Source: an uncultured Bacteroidales bacterium
GTDB lineage: Bacteria; Bacteroidota; Bacteroidia; Bacteroidales; UBA932
Length of the DNA stretch: 62,624 nt
Reading direction: 5' to 3'
Assembly (NCBI GenBank): GCA_900319975.1
Contig: ONQP01000002.1
Span: 1 to 62,624, forward strand
The notes under the pieces are model-generated. The model saw nothing but the letters and a program-made list of their open reading frames with translations. It did no database searches and was not told the origin of the DNA. This document shows positions 17,279 through 26,924 of this stretch, one piece after another (positions within the stretch are counted from its first letter, which is position 1; each line of letters opens with the position of its first letter). Both the position numbers and the translations under genes were made by a program.

Positions 17279-19246
17279 ATGAAGTATTTGAAATTCTTCT
17301 CCATCGTTCTCCTCCTTTCTTCCGGAGTGATGCGCGCACAGACAATTCCCATCGATCCCCGGAGCGGCAAGGTCTCCGAAGCGGAATGCGCCATGACGAC
17401 GTACCCGCTGGATACGGCCGCCGCTGCGCTGGTCCTGTTCGAGGACCATACGCTCAAGATCGATTTCGACGTGTCCGAAGGCGTTCCCCTGATGTACACT
17501 TTCCACCGCGAGCGGGTCAAGATCCTGAAAGAAGAGGAAAAAGACCGTTGCGATTTTGAATTCTACGTGTCCCGGGATCCGGGCGACCTGGAATCCCTGA
17601 CCAATATCTCCGTCGTGACCTACAACCTCGAGAACGGGAAGGTGGTCTCCACGAAGCTGCCCCGCAACAACATTTTCCGGACCCGGGAGAACGACCACTA
17701 CGACAAGGTGACCTTCGCCGCCCAGAACGTCAAGGTCGGCTCGGTCGTCGAAATCCAGTTCAACCGGTGCACGGCGCGGTTCCGCGACATCCCCGATTTC
17801 TATTTCCAGCGGAACATCCCGGTCAACAAATGTGTCTATACCCTCAAGCTGCCCCGCTGGCTGCAGTTCAAGGCGATCACCCGGGGCGAGACGTCCTACT
17901 CCATCAAGGAGTCGAGCGAGGGCGGCCTCGATCTGGGCACTTTCTTCCCGGGCAACACGCTGGACGTCACGGAATACACGGCGGTGGACATCCGGTCCCT
18001 CGACCGTGAGCCGGGACTGTATTGCCCCCGCCAGTACCGTTCGTCCATGTCCGTCGTCGTCAGCGGCCTCCGTTTCCCGTCGCTGTACAAGGACTACAGC
18101 ACGACCTGGTACGATGTGGACAAACAGGTCCTCGATTCCCCGATCATCGGGCAGATCAAGGCGAACTGCCGCTTCGAGAAAGAGGTAGACCAGGCCCTGC
18201 AGGGGAAGGAAACGCCGCAGGAACAGCTGGCGGCCATCATCGCCCTGGTACGTGGAAAAGTCCAGTGGAACGAATCCTTCCGCCTTGTCCCGGCCGAAGC
18301 CTCCAAGGTGCTGCGTGACCGTTCGGGCGACAGCGCGGACATCAACGCGCTGGTGGCCTCGGCTGCACGCCATGCCGGGTTCAACGTCGCTCCCGTGCTG
18401 CTCCGCTGCCGTTCCAACGGCATCCTGATGAACATCCTGCCCGATACGGACGCATTCGACAAGATGATCCTCCGCTTCGAGCTGTCCGACGGCACGGCGC
18501 TCTATGTGGATGCGGCCGATCCCGACGGCTGGTTCAACCTGCTGCCCGACAACGACCTGGTGACCCAGGCCCGCGTCGTCCCCCTCGATGGCCCCGGCTA
18601 CTGGGTGGACCTGTCGAATCTCTCCCGCAACGTCACCCAGTACACGGTGTCCGCGGAGCTGACGCCGGACGGCGTGATGAAGGGCACGGCCAAGGCCGCC
18701 TACGCCGGCGTGCCGTCCTATGAGTTCAAGGAAGCGGTCCGCAAGCTCGATTCGGAAGAGAAGATCCTGGAGCTCCTGGAGAAGGAGTGCTCCGCCGAAG
18801 TCGAGGATTTCGTCAGCGAAGGGCTGGATGAATACAGCGACCACGCTTCGATGCAGTACAGCTTCGAGCGCAGCTGCGACGTGACCGGCGAGACGGTCTT
18901 TGTGAATCCGTTCCTGGAGCACTTCCACTCTCAGACGCTGTTCCGGGCGGAAGAGCGCAAGCTTCCCGTCGATTTCCAGTACCAGGAGCAGATCATCTAC
19001 TCGTTCCGGCTCATCCTGCCGGAAGGATACACCGTCGAACAGATCCCGGAGCGGCGCCGGATCGCTTCTGCGCTGCCGTCTTCCGCGGTCCTGATGGCCT
19101 CGGCGAAGGACAATGTCGTCACGCTGACCTACCGTTTCGAACTGGGGACCCTGCTCTGCCCGCCGCAGGATTATGCGGATGCACGCGCCTACTGGACGGC
19201 GTTGCTCGACCTGGGCGAACAGATGATCGTAGTCAAGAAGAACTAA
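17279..19246 (+). CDS. DUF3857 / transglutaminase-like protein without the catalytic Cys and His
   Basis: A 655-residue exported protein (signal peptide to ~20) with an N-terminal DUF3857 beta domain and a transglutaminase-like core around 330-415. At the core the usual GDCKD motif reads GDSAD, with Ser352 in place of Cys. The expected His near FNH is Lys395 (FDK), while Asp411 (YVDAAD) remains. The protein is therefore unlikely to act as a cysteine enzyme. It is followed after 1 nt by a second DUF3857 protein that keeps the Cys and His, suggesting paralogues that work together, possibly one as a scaffold. Confidence 0.82.
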   Translation: MKYLKFFSIVLLLSSGVMRAQTIPIDPRSGKVSEAECAMTTYPLDTAAAALVLFEDHTLKIDFDVSEGVPLMYTFHRERVKILKEEEKDRCDFEFYVSRDPGDLESLTNISVVTYNLENGKVVSTKLPRNNIFRTRENDHYDKVTFAAQNVKVGSVVEIQFNRCTARFRDIPDFYFQRNIPVNKCVYTLKLPRWLQFKAITRGETSYSIKESSEGGLDLGTFFPGNTLDVTEYTAVDIRSLDREPGLYCPRQYRSSMSVVVSGLRFPSLYKDYSTTWYDVDKQVLDSPIIGQIKANCRFEKEVDQALQGKETPQEQLAAIIALVRGKVQWNESFRLVPAEASKVLRDRSGDSADINALVASAARHAGFNVAPVLLRCRSNGILMNILPDTDAFDKMILRFELSDGTALYVDAADPDGWFNLLPDNDLVTQARVVPLDGPGYWVDLSNLSRNVTQYTVSAELTPDGVMKGTAKAAYAGVPSYEFKEAVRKLDSEEKILELLEKECSAEVEDFVSEGLDEYSDHASMQYSFERSCDVTGETVFVNPFLEHFHSQTLFRAEERKLPVDFQYQEQIIYSFRLILPEGYTVEQIPERRRIASALPSSAVLMASAKDNVVTLTYRFELGTLLCPPQDYADARAYWTALLDLGEQMIVVKKN

Positions 19247-19247
19247 G

Positions 19248-21104
19248 ATGAAAGGTCTGTCTATCGCGGCCATCGCCGCGTCGCTGCTGCTGGCGGGCGT
19301 GGCCCACGCCCAGCCGGCGGCCGAAGTCCTCGAAATGGAAGCGAAGTTCACGCTCTCTTCGCCCACGGAAGGCCGCTTCGAAGTGCACCAGCGCGTCCTC
19401 GTCAACAAGCAGAACGGCCTCGGGGCCGGGACGTTCCTGGTCTATACGGACGAATTCCGCACGCTGAGCTCCTTCTCGGGGAGCATCACTTCCGGCGGCA
19501 AGGTCGTCCGCAAGCTGAAGAAGGACGACGTCTACGTGTCCCTGGAGTCGGATGCCCTGGCGGACAAGAGCTATGTCAACGCCTACGAGCCGGTGGCTCC
19601 GTATCCGTTCGAGGTGGAATACAACTACACGGTCTCGTACAAGAAAGCCATCGCTTCCTTCCCGTCCTTCATTCCCATGGAGGATTATGACGTGCCGGTC
19701 CGGAGTGCTTCCTATACGATTGCCGTCCCCTGGACGAAGAAGATCCAGTACAAGGCATCCTCGGCGCCCGAGGAGACCCTGTCGAAGAACCAGATGGTCT
19801 ATCGCTGGGAATTCAAGGACCTGCCGGGCATCTCCCGCGAGGAGAGAATGCCGCCCCTGGCCGAGATGGTGCCGTATGTCCACGCGAGCCCGCTCGAATT
19901 CCAGTTCGCCGGCACGTCCGGCACCCAGAACGACTGGAAGGAGGTCGGTCAGTGGCTGTGGTCCCTGATGCCTGCCCGCCAGGCCGTCCCGGCCGGCGTG
20001 CAGCAGGAGATCGCGAACCTGACGAAGGACTGCACCTCGGACCTGGAGAAGATCCGCGTGGTCTATGATTTCCTGCGCCAGCATACCCGCTACGTCAGCA
20101 TCCAGCTGGGCATCGGCGGCTTTGCGCCCACCGCGCCGGAGCGGGTGGCCGCCTCCGGTTTCGGCGACTGCAAGGCCCTGTCCTTCTACATGCAGCAGCT
20201 GCTCGCGTCGCTGGGCATCGGGTCCGAATACGTAATCGTCAACACCAACCGGCCCAAGCTGTACGACGGCTACGCCTCGGTGGGGCAGATGAACCACGCG
20301 ATCCTGTGCGTCCCGATGCAGCGGGACACCCTCTGGGTGGAGTGCACGAATCCTTCGGTCCCGCTTGGCTACCGCCACGAGGACATCGCCGGCCACGAGG
20401 TCGTCCTGATCCGCTACGACGGCGGGGAACAGACCCGCGTCCCGGCTTATCCGGACTCGCTGAGCGTCGAGGCGGACCGCATGGAAGTGCGGCTGGCCGC
20501 CGACGGCTCGGCCCGGGTCGCGGTGGAGCGGACGGCGCGGCTGGACCGGGCCGAGCGCTTCTTCAGTTTCACGGAACTGAAGGCCGATGACGCGCGGAAA
20601 TTCCTCCTCTCGGGCGTGCAGGGGCATCCCGAGGATTTCCGGGTGGAGTCTTTCGCCGACAATTTCCGGGACTATGACGGGACGCCCGGCTACGTCCCCG
20701 AGGCCCGGGTCCGTTTCTCCTACGGGGTCAGCGGCGTCGGCCGTGTGAACGGCGACCGGATGTTCGTCCGGGTCTTCCCGTTCCAGATTTCGATGAATGC
20801 CCAGAAATCGGCCCGCAAATACGACCTGCTCGTGAACCGTGCCACGGCGAACCGGGACAGCGTCCTCGTCGTCATCCCGGAGGGATACGCGGTCGAACAT
20901 CTCCCGGAAGGACGCACCCTGTCCTGCTCCGTGGCGGATTTCCGGCAGGAATTCCGGCAGGTCGACGGCGGCGTGCTGATCGTCTGCGAAATCCGGATGA
21001 AACCCGGCCGGATGCCGGCCGCGGACTATCCCGAATACCGCGAATTGGCGAAGGCCGTCAACAAAGCGTACGAAAGTTCCTTGGTGCTCAAGAAAAATCC
21101 TTAA
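19248..21104 (+). CDS. DUF3857 / transglutaminase-like protein, Cys and His intact
   Basis: A 618-residue exported protein with the signal MKGLSIAAIAASLLLAGVAHAQ. The DUF3857 beta domain comes first and the transglutaminase-like core is near 290-370: GFGDCKA with Cys308, MNHAIL with His350, and WVECTN with Glu365 where Asp is usual. It starts 1 nt after its paralogue, so the two are co-transcribed and probably co-translated. The substrate is not known for this family. Its stop codon TAA forms the first bases of the pgi -7 box, so the next transcript begins right at the gene end. Confidence 0.82.
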   Translation: MKGLSIAAIAASLLLAGVAHAQPAAEVLEMEAKFTLSSPTEGRFEVHQRVLVNKQNGLGAGTFLVYTDEFRTLSSFSGSITSGGKVVRKLKKDDVYVSLESDALADKSYVNAYEPVAPYPFEVEYNYTVSYKKAIASFPSFIPMEDYDVPVRSASYTIAVPWTKKIQYKASSAPEETLSKNQMVYRWEFKDLPGISREERMPPLAEMVPYVHASPLEFQFAGTSGTQNDWKEVGQWLWSLMPARQAVPAGVQQEIANLTKDCTSDLEKIRVVYDFLRQHTRYVSIQLGIGGFAPTAPERVAASGFGDCKALSFYMQQLLASLGIGSEYVIVNTNRPKLYDGYASVGQMNHAILCVPMQRDTLWVECTNPSVPLGYRHEDIAGHEVVLIRYDGGEQTRVPAYPDSLSVEADRMEVRLAADGSARVAVERTARLDRAERFFSFTELKADDARKFLLSGVQGHPEDFRVESFADNFRDYDGTPGYVPEARVRFSYGVSGVGRVNGDRMFVRVFPFQISMNAQKSARKYDLLVNRATANRDSVLVVIPEGYAVEHLPEGRTLSCSVADFRQEFRQVDGGVLIVCEIRMKPGRMPAADYPEYRELAKAVNKAYESSLVLKKNP

Positions 21105-21129
21105 ATTTGTCGGCTGTAATTCCGACAAA
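21081..21129 (+). promoter_or_regulatory. pgi promoter with an overlapping inverted repeat
   Basis: TTG at 21081-21083, 18 nt, then TAAATTTG at 21102-21109. An 8-bp inverted repeat TTTGTCGG/CCGACAAA (21106-21113 with 21122-21129) overlaps the -7 box and the expected start of transcription. It could be an operator or a weak terminator of the upstream operon. Confidence 0.65.
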
Positions 21130-21141
21130 ATCTATCTTATC

Positions 21142-22470
21142 ATGGTCAAAGTCAATGTAGGAGGCTGCAGCTCCTTTGTCAAAGATGCAGAATACAAGAA
21201 ATATGTCGAGAAGGCGCTCGCCGCGTTCGACGTCCTGGACGCCGAGTCTGGCGCCGGCAACGACTTCCTCGGCTGGAAGACCCTTCCGGTCGATATCCCC
21301 GAGTCCCTGGTCGCCGATTGCGAGGCGATCCGCGACGCCTGGGCTGCCAAGGGCGTGGACCTGGTGGTCGTGATCGGCATCGGTGGCAGCTACCTCGGCG
21401 CCCGTTGCGCCATCGAGGCGCTCTCGCACGGCTTCATCCGCAAGCAGGGCGTCCCGCAGGTCGTCTATGCCGGCAACAACCTCTCCGAGGACTACCTCGC
21501 CGAGCTGATGGACCTGGCCCGGACGCGCAACACCGCCTGCGTGGTGATCTCCAAGTCCGGCACCACCACGGAGCCGGCCGTCGCCTTCCGCATTGTCAAG
21601 GAATATATCGAGCAGACCTACGGCAAGGCCGAGGCCGCTTCCCGCATCGTCGCCATCACCGACGCCAAGAAGGGCGCGCTCAAGACCCTTTCCACGCAGG
21701 AAGGCTACAAGACCTTCGTCGTGCCTGACAACGTGGGCGGCCGCTACAGCGTCCTCACCCCGGTGGGCATCCTCCCGATCATCCTGGCGGGCTTCGACAT
21801 CCGCGCGATGCTGAAGGGCGCCCGCGACGAGCGTGCCGAGCTCCTGAAGAAGTCGGCCGACAACGCCGCCGTGCAGTACGCCGCGATGCGCAACCTGCTC
21901 TACGCCGAACTGGGCAAGAAGGTGGAGATCCTCGTGACCTTCAACCCCAAGCTCCAGTATCTCGGCGAGTGGTGGAAGCAGCTCTACGGCGAGTCCGAGG
22001 GCAAGGACGGCAAGGGCATCTTCCCCGCCTCCGTCGTCTGCACCACCGACCTGCACTCCATGGGCCAGTTCATCCAGGAGGGCGAGCGCGTGATGTTCGA
22101 GACCACGGTCACCGTGGAGAACGCCTCCCGCGAGGTGAAGATCGGCTCCGACGCACAGAACCTCGACCAGCTCAACTACCTGGCCGGCCAGCGCGTCGAG
22201 CACTGCAACAAGATGGCCCAGCTGGGCACCAAGCTCGCGCACATCGACGGCGGCGTGCCGCAGATGGAGGTGAGCGTGGAGCGCCTCGACGAGGAGAGTC
22301 TCGGCGCCCTGTTCTATTTCTTCGAGTTCGCCTGCGGCGTGAGCGCCTATACGCTCGGCATCAACCCGTTCAACCAGCCGGGTGTGGAGGCCTACAAGAA
22401 GAACATGTTCGCGCTGCTCCGCAAGCCGGGCTACGAAGCGCAGACCGAGGAGATCCTCAAGCGCATCTAA
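21142..22470 (+). CDS. pgi: Glucose-6-phosphate isomerase
   Basis: Interconverts glucose 6-phosphate and fructose 6-phosphate in the cytosol. The 442-residue length matches the short bacterial form. Signatures: VIGIGGSYLGARCAIEAL for substrate binding, VISKSGTTTEPAVAFR for phosphate binding, and conserved Glu and His residues in the GESEGKDGKG and HCNKMAQ regions. It has its own promoter at the end of the DUF3857 operon and ends 6 nt before the converging DUF4493 gene, with no clear terminator between them. Confidence 0.96.
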   Translation: MVKVNVGGCSSFVKDAEYKKYVEKALAAFDVLDAESGAGNDFLGWKTLPVDIPESLVADCEAIRDAWAAKGVDLVVVIGIGGSYLGARCAIEALSHGFIRKQGVPQVVYAGNNLSEDYLAELMDLARTRNTACVVISKSGTTTEPAVAFRIVKEYIEQTYGKAEAASRIVAITDAKKGALKTLSTQEGYKTFVVPDNVGGRYSVLTPVGILPIILAGFDIRAMLKGARDERAELLKKSADNAAVQYAAMRNLLYAELGKKVEILVTFNPKLQYLGEWWKQLYGESEGKDGKGIFPASVVCTTDLHSMGQFIQEGERVMFETTVTVENASREVKIGSDAQNLDQLNYLAGQRVEHCNKMAQLGTKLAHIDGGVPQMEVSVERLDEESLGALFYFFEFACGVSAYTLGINPFNQPGVEAYKKNMFALLRKPGYEAQTEEILKRI

Positions 22471-22476
22471 GCTTCC

Positions 22477-23592
22477 TTATCTGAACTGATATTCCGAGGG
22501 GGCCTTGAGGCCGGGTATTCCATAGTACCCAGCCACAAGGTTCCCTCGGAAGTATATTCCCCGTCCCAGCAGGCCCGGGTGGTCCTGCAGGTTGAGGGCG
22601 TCGCGGATGGGGCCGGCGGGCAGCTCCACCGACAGGCAGTGGTCCGGCTCGGTCGTGGAGGCGCGGGTGCCGAGCACGAGGTTGGTGTTCTTGTTGAAGG
22701 GCGGCTCGAAGGCCACCTTCCGGGTGTTGGTGGCCACGCCGACGATGTAGCCCCACACCCAGACGTCCTGCTCGCCCGCGTGGAGGCGCGCCTGCGTGAC
22801 ATCATAGGCATTGTCGATGTCGGCGGCGCCCCCGCCGCCCAGGACGAAGCGGTCCTGGATCCAGGTGCGGGCGGTGTCCAGCTGGATGCTGATCCCGCCC
22901 GTCTGCGCGCCGCGGCGGGCGCTCAGCCGGACCGCGAGCATCTGGCACGCCTCCAGCTGGCGGGTGAAGAGCGACTGCACGTAGCCGTCGTCGTCCAGCG
23001 AGAGCGACACGGGGCCGGGGAGGAAGAAGGCGGTCCGCCGCTCGTCATAAGGATACGCGAGCGTGCCGCCGGTGCCCTTGAGGGACAGTTTCCCCTTCGG
23101 GAAAGCCGCCTGGAAGCTCTCCTCCACGTCGAGGCGCAGGCCGCTGTTGAGCTGCCGGCACGTCAGCGTCACGGCCACGCTGCTGCCCTCGGCCACGGTC
23201 ACGATCTGCGTGTCGCCCCACTGCGGGCAGTCGAAGGCCGGGGCGGAGAAGGGGACGGACACGGTGCTGACCGTATAGGTCCCGGCCGGGACGGACAGCT
23301 CGTCCGGGAACCGGGCGTAGTCGCTTTCGCAGACCGTTTTCCCGGACGCGTCCGTCACCGTGACGAGGAACGTCCCGACGTCCGGCGCGCCGGTCTCCGC
23401 GCGGGTGGAGGGCGGATAGAGTTCGGGGATGTTGACGCAGAGCTTGCCCATCCGTTCCTTGCCGAAGAAATCCCGGCAGGAGACCAGCATCAGAGATACG
23501 AGCAGGCAGGCGAGCAGTGCGAAAGCCGCAATGGCGGGGAGGCGGTCCCGCAGACGGGCGGGACGGGCCGGGGGAGAGAGTGGAGTTTTCAT
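22477..23592 (-). CDS. DUF4493 / DUF6359-type surface lipoprotein
   Basis: A 371-residue lipoprotein. A long hydrophobic signal ends in the lipobox LVSC near residue 39. A DUF4493-like beta domain follows (TFLVTVTDASGKTV, LSVPAGTYTVSTVS, then a second sandwich to ~230), and the C-terminal third resembles DUF6359 (VWVWGYIVGVATNTRKVAF). Such proteins are common on the Bacteroidetes surface and their function is unknown. A STRAE motif about 25 residues after the lipid Cys resembles the trypsin-type maturation site of the fimbrillins further right, so this may also be a pilus-type subunit; that is inference. It converges with pgi. No TAnnTTTG box is seen upstream. Confidence 0.75.
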   Translation of the reverse strand: MKTPLSPPARPARLRDRLPAIAAFALLACLLVSLMLVSCRDFFGKERMGKLCVNIPELYPPSTRAETGAPDVGTFLVTVTDASGKTVCESDYARFPDELSVPAGTYTVSTVSVPFSAPAFDCPQWGDTQIVTVAEGSSVAVTLTCRQLNSGLRLDVEESFQAAFPKGKLSLKGTGGTLAYPYDERRTAFFLPGPVSLSLDDDGYVQSLFTRQLEACQMLAVRLSARRGAQTGGISIQLDTARTWIQDRFVLGGGGAADIDNAYDVTQARLHAGEQDVWVWGYIVGVATNTRKVAFEPPFNKNTNLVLGTRASTTEPDHCLSVELPAGPIRDALNLQDHPGLLGRGIYFRGNLVAGYYGIPGLKAPSEYQFR

Positions 23593-23974
23593 GGTCGTTC
23601 GTTTTTTTTGTTATCCGCCGACAAGTTGGCGAAAACTTCGACGCACCCCCGAAAGAATCGTATTTTTATTGAAAAAAATTGTGAAAATTTTTCCGTTTGC
23701 CGGTTGTGCGAAACGGATCCTGTCTCCGAAAAGGCTTCGGAGATATAAATAAAAATTATGGACGTTTCGACGGGGTCTGCCGGACGCGCCGTCGCTTAAA
23801 AGCGGCCTGCAGGGCCGCAGAATGCGGATTTCATAGGGTCGGTCCGGAAAAATTCACGGGTCAGTTGCATCACTGCGACTGACCCGTTACTTAACCTAAA
23901 CTTAAACTATGAAAAACTTCGATGCTAAAATACTCGGTTTTATTGAAAAATGCAAGTTTTTGTATCTTTTTTCG
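23593..23974. other. Structured non-coding intergenic region with three hairpins
   Basis: No gene is convincing here. Three stem-loops occur in a row: TCTCCGAA/TTCGGAGA (23723-23743), GCGGCC/GGCCGC (23802-23818) and a 14-bp stem with one wobble (23856-23887; arms ACGGGTCAGTTGCA and TGCGACTGACCCGT, loop TCAC). Read leftward, the second and third are followed by short T runs, as in terminators. I do not recognise a known RNA family. Confidence 0.5.
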
Positions 23975-23982
23975 TATTTTTG
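23975..23982 (+). promoter_or_regulatory. -7 box (TATTTTTG) for the M16 protease-menA operon
   Basis: A full TAnnTTTG match 31 nt before the chosen ATG at 24014. It lies inside the longer open frame that starts at 23909, supporting the downstream start. Confidence 0.6.
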
Positions 23983-24013
23983 CTACTCCGAATTTTCCAG
24001 TAACAAAAACCAG

Positions 24014-26923
24014 ATGAAGAAAACTTCCCTTATCTTCTTGAGTGTCCTTGCATTGGCTGCGATGACGCTCTTCGCGGGATGCAAACGGTACGAAACCGTT
24101 TCCGGCGATCCCCTCCAGGCCAAGGTCTATACGCTTGACAACGGCCTCAAGGTATATATGACGGTCAACCGCGAGAAACCCCGGATCCAGACTTACATCG
24201 CCGTCAAGGTGGGCAGCAAGAACGACCCTTCCGAGACGACCGGCCTGGCCCACTATCTGGAGCACCTGATGTTCAAGGGCACCGAGCAGTTCGGCACCAC
24301 GGACTACGCTGCCGAGAAGCCGATGCTCGACGAGATCGAGCGCCTGTTCGAGGTCTATCGCAAGACGACGGACGAGCAGGAGCGCCTCGCCATCTACCAC
24401 CAGATCGACTCCGTGAGCTACGAAGCCTCGAAGGTGGCGATCCCCAACGAATATGACAAGCTGATGGCCCTGATCGGCGCCGACGGCACCAACGCCTGGA
24501 CCACGACCGACGAGACCGTCTACGAAGACAATATCCCCTCCAACCAGATCGACAACTGGGCCCGCATCCAGGCCGACCGCTTCCGCCATGCCGTGATCCG
24601 CGGCTTCCATACGGAGCTGGAGACGGTCTATGAGGAGAAGAACCGGTCCCTGACCCAGGACAACCGCAAGGTGTTCGACGAGATCGACCGTGCCCTCTTC
24701 CAGCACCATCCCTACGGACTCCAGACCACCCTGGGCAGCCAGGACCACCTGAAGAATCCGTCCATCACCAACATCAAGCGCTATCAGGAGACCTATTATG
24801 TGCCGAACAACATCGCCATCTGCCTGTCCGGCGATTTCGACCCGGACGAGATGGTGGCCACGATCGAGAAGTACTTCGGCGACTGGGAGCCCAATCCGGA
24901 CATCCCGACCCTGAAGTTCGAGCAGGAACCGCCCATCACGGAGCCCATCGTCCGTGAGGTCTACGGCCTGGAGGCCGAAATGGTCGCCATGGCCTGGCGC
25001 CTGCCCGGCGCGGCCGACCTCAAGACCCTCGCCGCGGCCAATATCGCCAGCCTGCTGCTCTACAACGGCACCGCCGGCCTGATCGACCTGGACATCAACC
25101 AGCAGCAGAAGGCCCTGTTCACCCTCGCCCGGACCTCCGTCCAGCCGGACTACAGCTATCTGATGACCCTCGGCCGTCCCAAGCAGGGACAGACGCTGGA
25201 AGAGCTTGCCGCCCTGATCCGCGAGGAGGTGGCGAAGCTCCGCAACGGCGATTTCGACGCTTCGCTCCTGACCTCCACGGTCAACAACCTCAAGCTGGAG
25301 AAGATGACCCAGCGCGAGCATAACGAGGCCCGTGCACAGGAATTCGTGGACGCCTTCATCGCCGGCATTCCCTGGAAGGACGCCTGCAAGGAGCTGGACC
25401 GACTGGGTGCCGTGACCAAGGAGGACGTCGTCGCTTTCGCGAACGAATACCTGGGCGAGAATGCCTACGCCATCATCTACAAGCGGATGGGCGAGGATAC
25501 GACCGTCCATAAGGTCACCGCTCCGAAGATCACCCCGATCGCGACCAACCGCGACAAGACGAGCGCTTTCCTGACCGAAATCCAGAATGCCACCGTCAAG
25601 CCGATCGAGCCGCGTTTCGTGGACTTCGACAAGGATATGTCCCGCTTCAACCTGACCCAGGGCGCCGACGTGCTCTACAAGAAGAACGAGCTGAACGACG
25701 TCTTCACCATGGTCTACAGCTTCAACCGTGGCAAGATGCAGGATCCCGCCCTCGGGCTTGCCTTCGACTACCTGAGCTATCTGGGTACGCCGGAGATGAG
25801 CGCCGAGCAGATCGCTTCCCGGATGTACGGGCTGGCCTGCAGTTTCGGCTGGGGCGCTTCGAACACCCAGAGCACGGTGTACATCTCGGGTCTGGGCGAG
25901 AACCTCGCCGAGGCAATGCGCATCGTCGAGGACCTGGCCCGCAACGCCGTCCCTGACGAGGATGTCCTGGCGAACGTCAAGGCGGACATGATGAAGAGCC
26001 GGATGAATGCGAAACAGCAGCAGAGCAGCTGCTTCAGCGCGCTTTCCCGCTATGTGGCCTACGGCCCGGACGTCGTCAAGGCTTCGGTGCTGAGCGACGA
26101 GGCCCTGATGGCCCTGACCTCCGAGGAGCTGCTCGCCAAGGTGCGTGAGGTGCTCGATCTCGGCCACGAGATCCTCTACTACGGCCCGATGTCCGAGGCG
26201 AAGGTGAAGGAGACGCTGGCCGCCGGCCACCATGTGGCGGAAGGCGCCGCGATCGTGCCCGAGATGCATGTCCTGTCGCAGCCTGCCACGGAGAACCAGG
26301 TGGTGCTGGTCCAGTATGAATCCGCCCAGCTCCAGCTGCTCCAGTATTCCAACCGCGGCGAACACTACGATGCTTCGCAGGCTCCCGCCGTCGCTTTCTA
26401 CAACGAGTATTTCGGTGGCGGCATGAACGCCATCGTCTTCCAGGAGATGCGTGAGGCGCGCGGTCTGGCCTACACGGCCGCCGCTTCGCTGGGCACGCCT
26501 TCCTATCCGGAGGACACCTATACCTATCGGGCGAGGATCGGCACGCAGAACGACAAGCTGCGCCAGGCCGTCGAGGCCTTCGATTCGATCATCAACGACA
26601 TGCCGCGTTCCGAGGCCGCCTTCAGCGTGGCGCGCGACGCCATCCTGAGCCGCCTGCGTACCAACCGCGTCACGGGTTCGGACGTCCTGTCCGCCTACAT
26701 CTACTGCCGTGACCTCGGCGTGAAGGAGATGGAGGACCGCGTCATCTTCGAGGCCGCCGCCGACTTCACCCTCGACGACGTGGTCGCCGCCCAGGAGCGC
26801 TGGGCGAAGGGCCGCAAATTCACGTATGCCATCCTGGGCGACATCCCCGCCCTGGACACGAAGTTCCTCTCCACGCTCGGCCCCGTCAAGGTGCTGACCC
26901 TCGAGGAGATTTTCGGCTACTAG
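24014..26923 (+). CDS. M16-family zinc metalloprotease, lipoprotein
   Basis: A 969-residue insulinase/pitrilysin-type protease with two repeated M16 halves. The inverted zinc motif HxxEH is HYLEH (His80, Glu83, His84), with the third ligand expected in the ETVYEEKN segment downstream. The second half lacks HxxEH, as usual. The N-terminus (MKKTSLIFLSVLALAAMTLFAGC) is a lipoprotein signal. An open frame extends 35 codons upstream, but the signal and the -7 box at 23975 argue for ATG 24014. It probably degrades peptides in the periplasm. menA follows after 1 nt. Confidence 0.92.
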   Translation: MKKTSLIFLSVLALAAMTLFAGCKRYETVSGDPLQAKVYTLDNGLKVYMTVNREKPRIQTYIAVKVGSKNDPSETTGLAHYLEHLMFKGTEQFGTTDYAAEKPMLDEIERLFEVYRKTTDEQERLAIYHQIDSVSYEASKVAIPNEYDKLMALIGADGTNAWTTTDETVYEDNIPSNQIDNWARIQADRFRHAVIRGFHTELETVYEEKNRSLTQDNRKVFDEIDRALFQHHPYGLQTTLGSQDHLKNPSITNIKRYQETYYVPNNIAICLSGDFDPDEMVATIEKYFGDWEPNPDIPTLKFEQEPPITEPIVREVYGLEAEMVAMAWRLPGAADLKTLAAANIASLLLYNGTAGLIDLDINQQQKALFTLARTSVQPDYSYLMTLGRPKQGQTLEELAALIREEVAKLRNGDFDASLLTSTVNNLKLEKMTQREHNEARAQEFVDAFIAGIPWKDACKELDRLGAVTKEDVVAFANEYLGENAYAIIYKRMGEDTTVHKVTAPKITPIATNRDKTSAFLTEIQNATVKPIEPRFVDFDKDMSRFNLTQGADVLYKKNELNDVFTMVYSFNRGKMQDPALGLAFDYLSYLGTPEMSAEQIASRMYGLACSFGWGASNTQSTVYISGLGENLAEAMRIVEDLARNAVPDEDVLANVKADMMKSRMNAKQQQSSCFSALSRYVAYGPDVVKASVLSDEALMALTSEELLAKVREVLDLGHEILYYGPMSEAKVKETLAAGHHVAEGAAIVPEMHVLSQPATENQVVLVQYESAQLQLLQYSNRGEHYDASQAPAVAFYNEYFGGGMNAIVFQEMREARGLAYTAAASLGTPSYPEDTYTYRARIGTQNDKLRQAVEAFDSIINDMPRSEAAFSVARDAILSRLRTNRVTGSDVLSAYIYCRDLGVKEMEDRVIFEAAADFTLDDVVAAQERWAKGRKFTYAILGDIPALDTKFLSTLGPVKVLTLEEIFGY

Positions 26924-26924
26924 G

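Noticed and set aside
23909-24013. 35-codon N-terminal extension of the M16 protease
   Set aside because: It would bury the lipoprotein signal and contains the -7 box of the gene.
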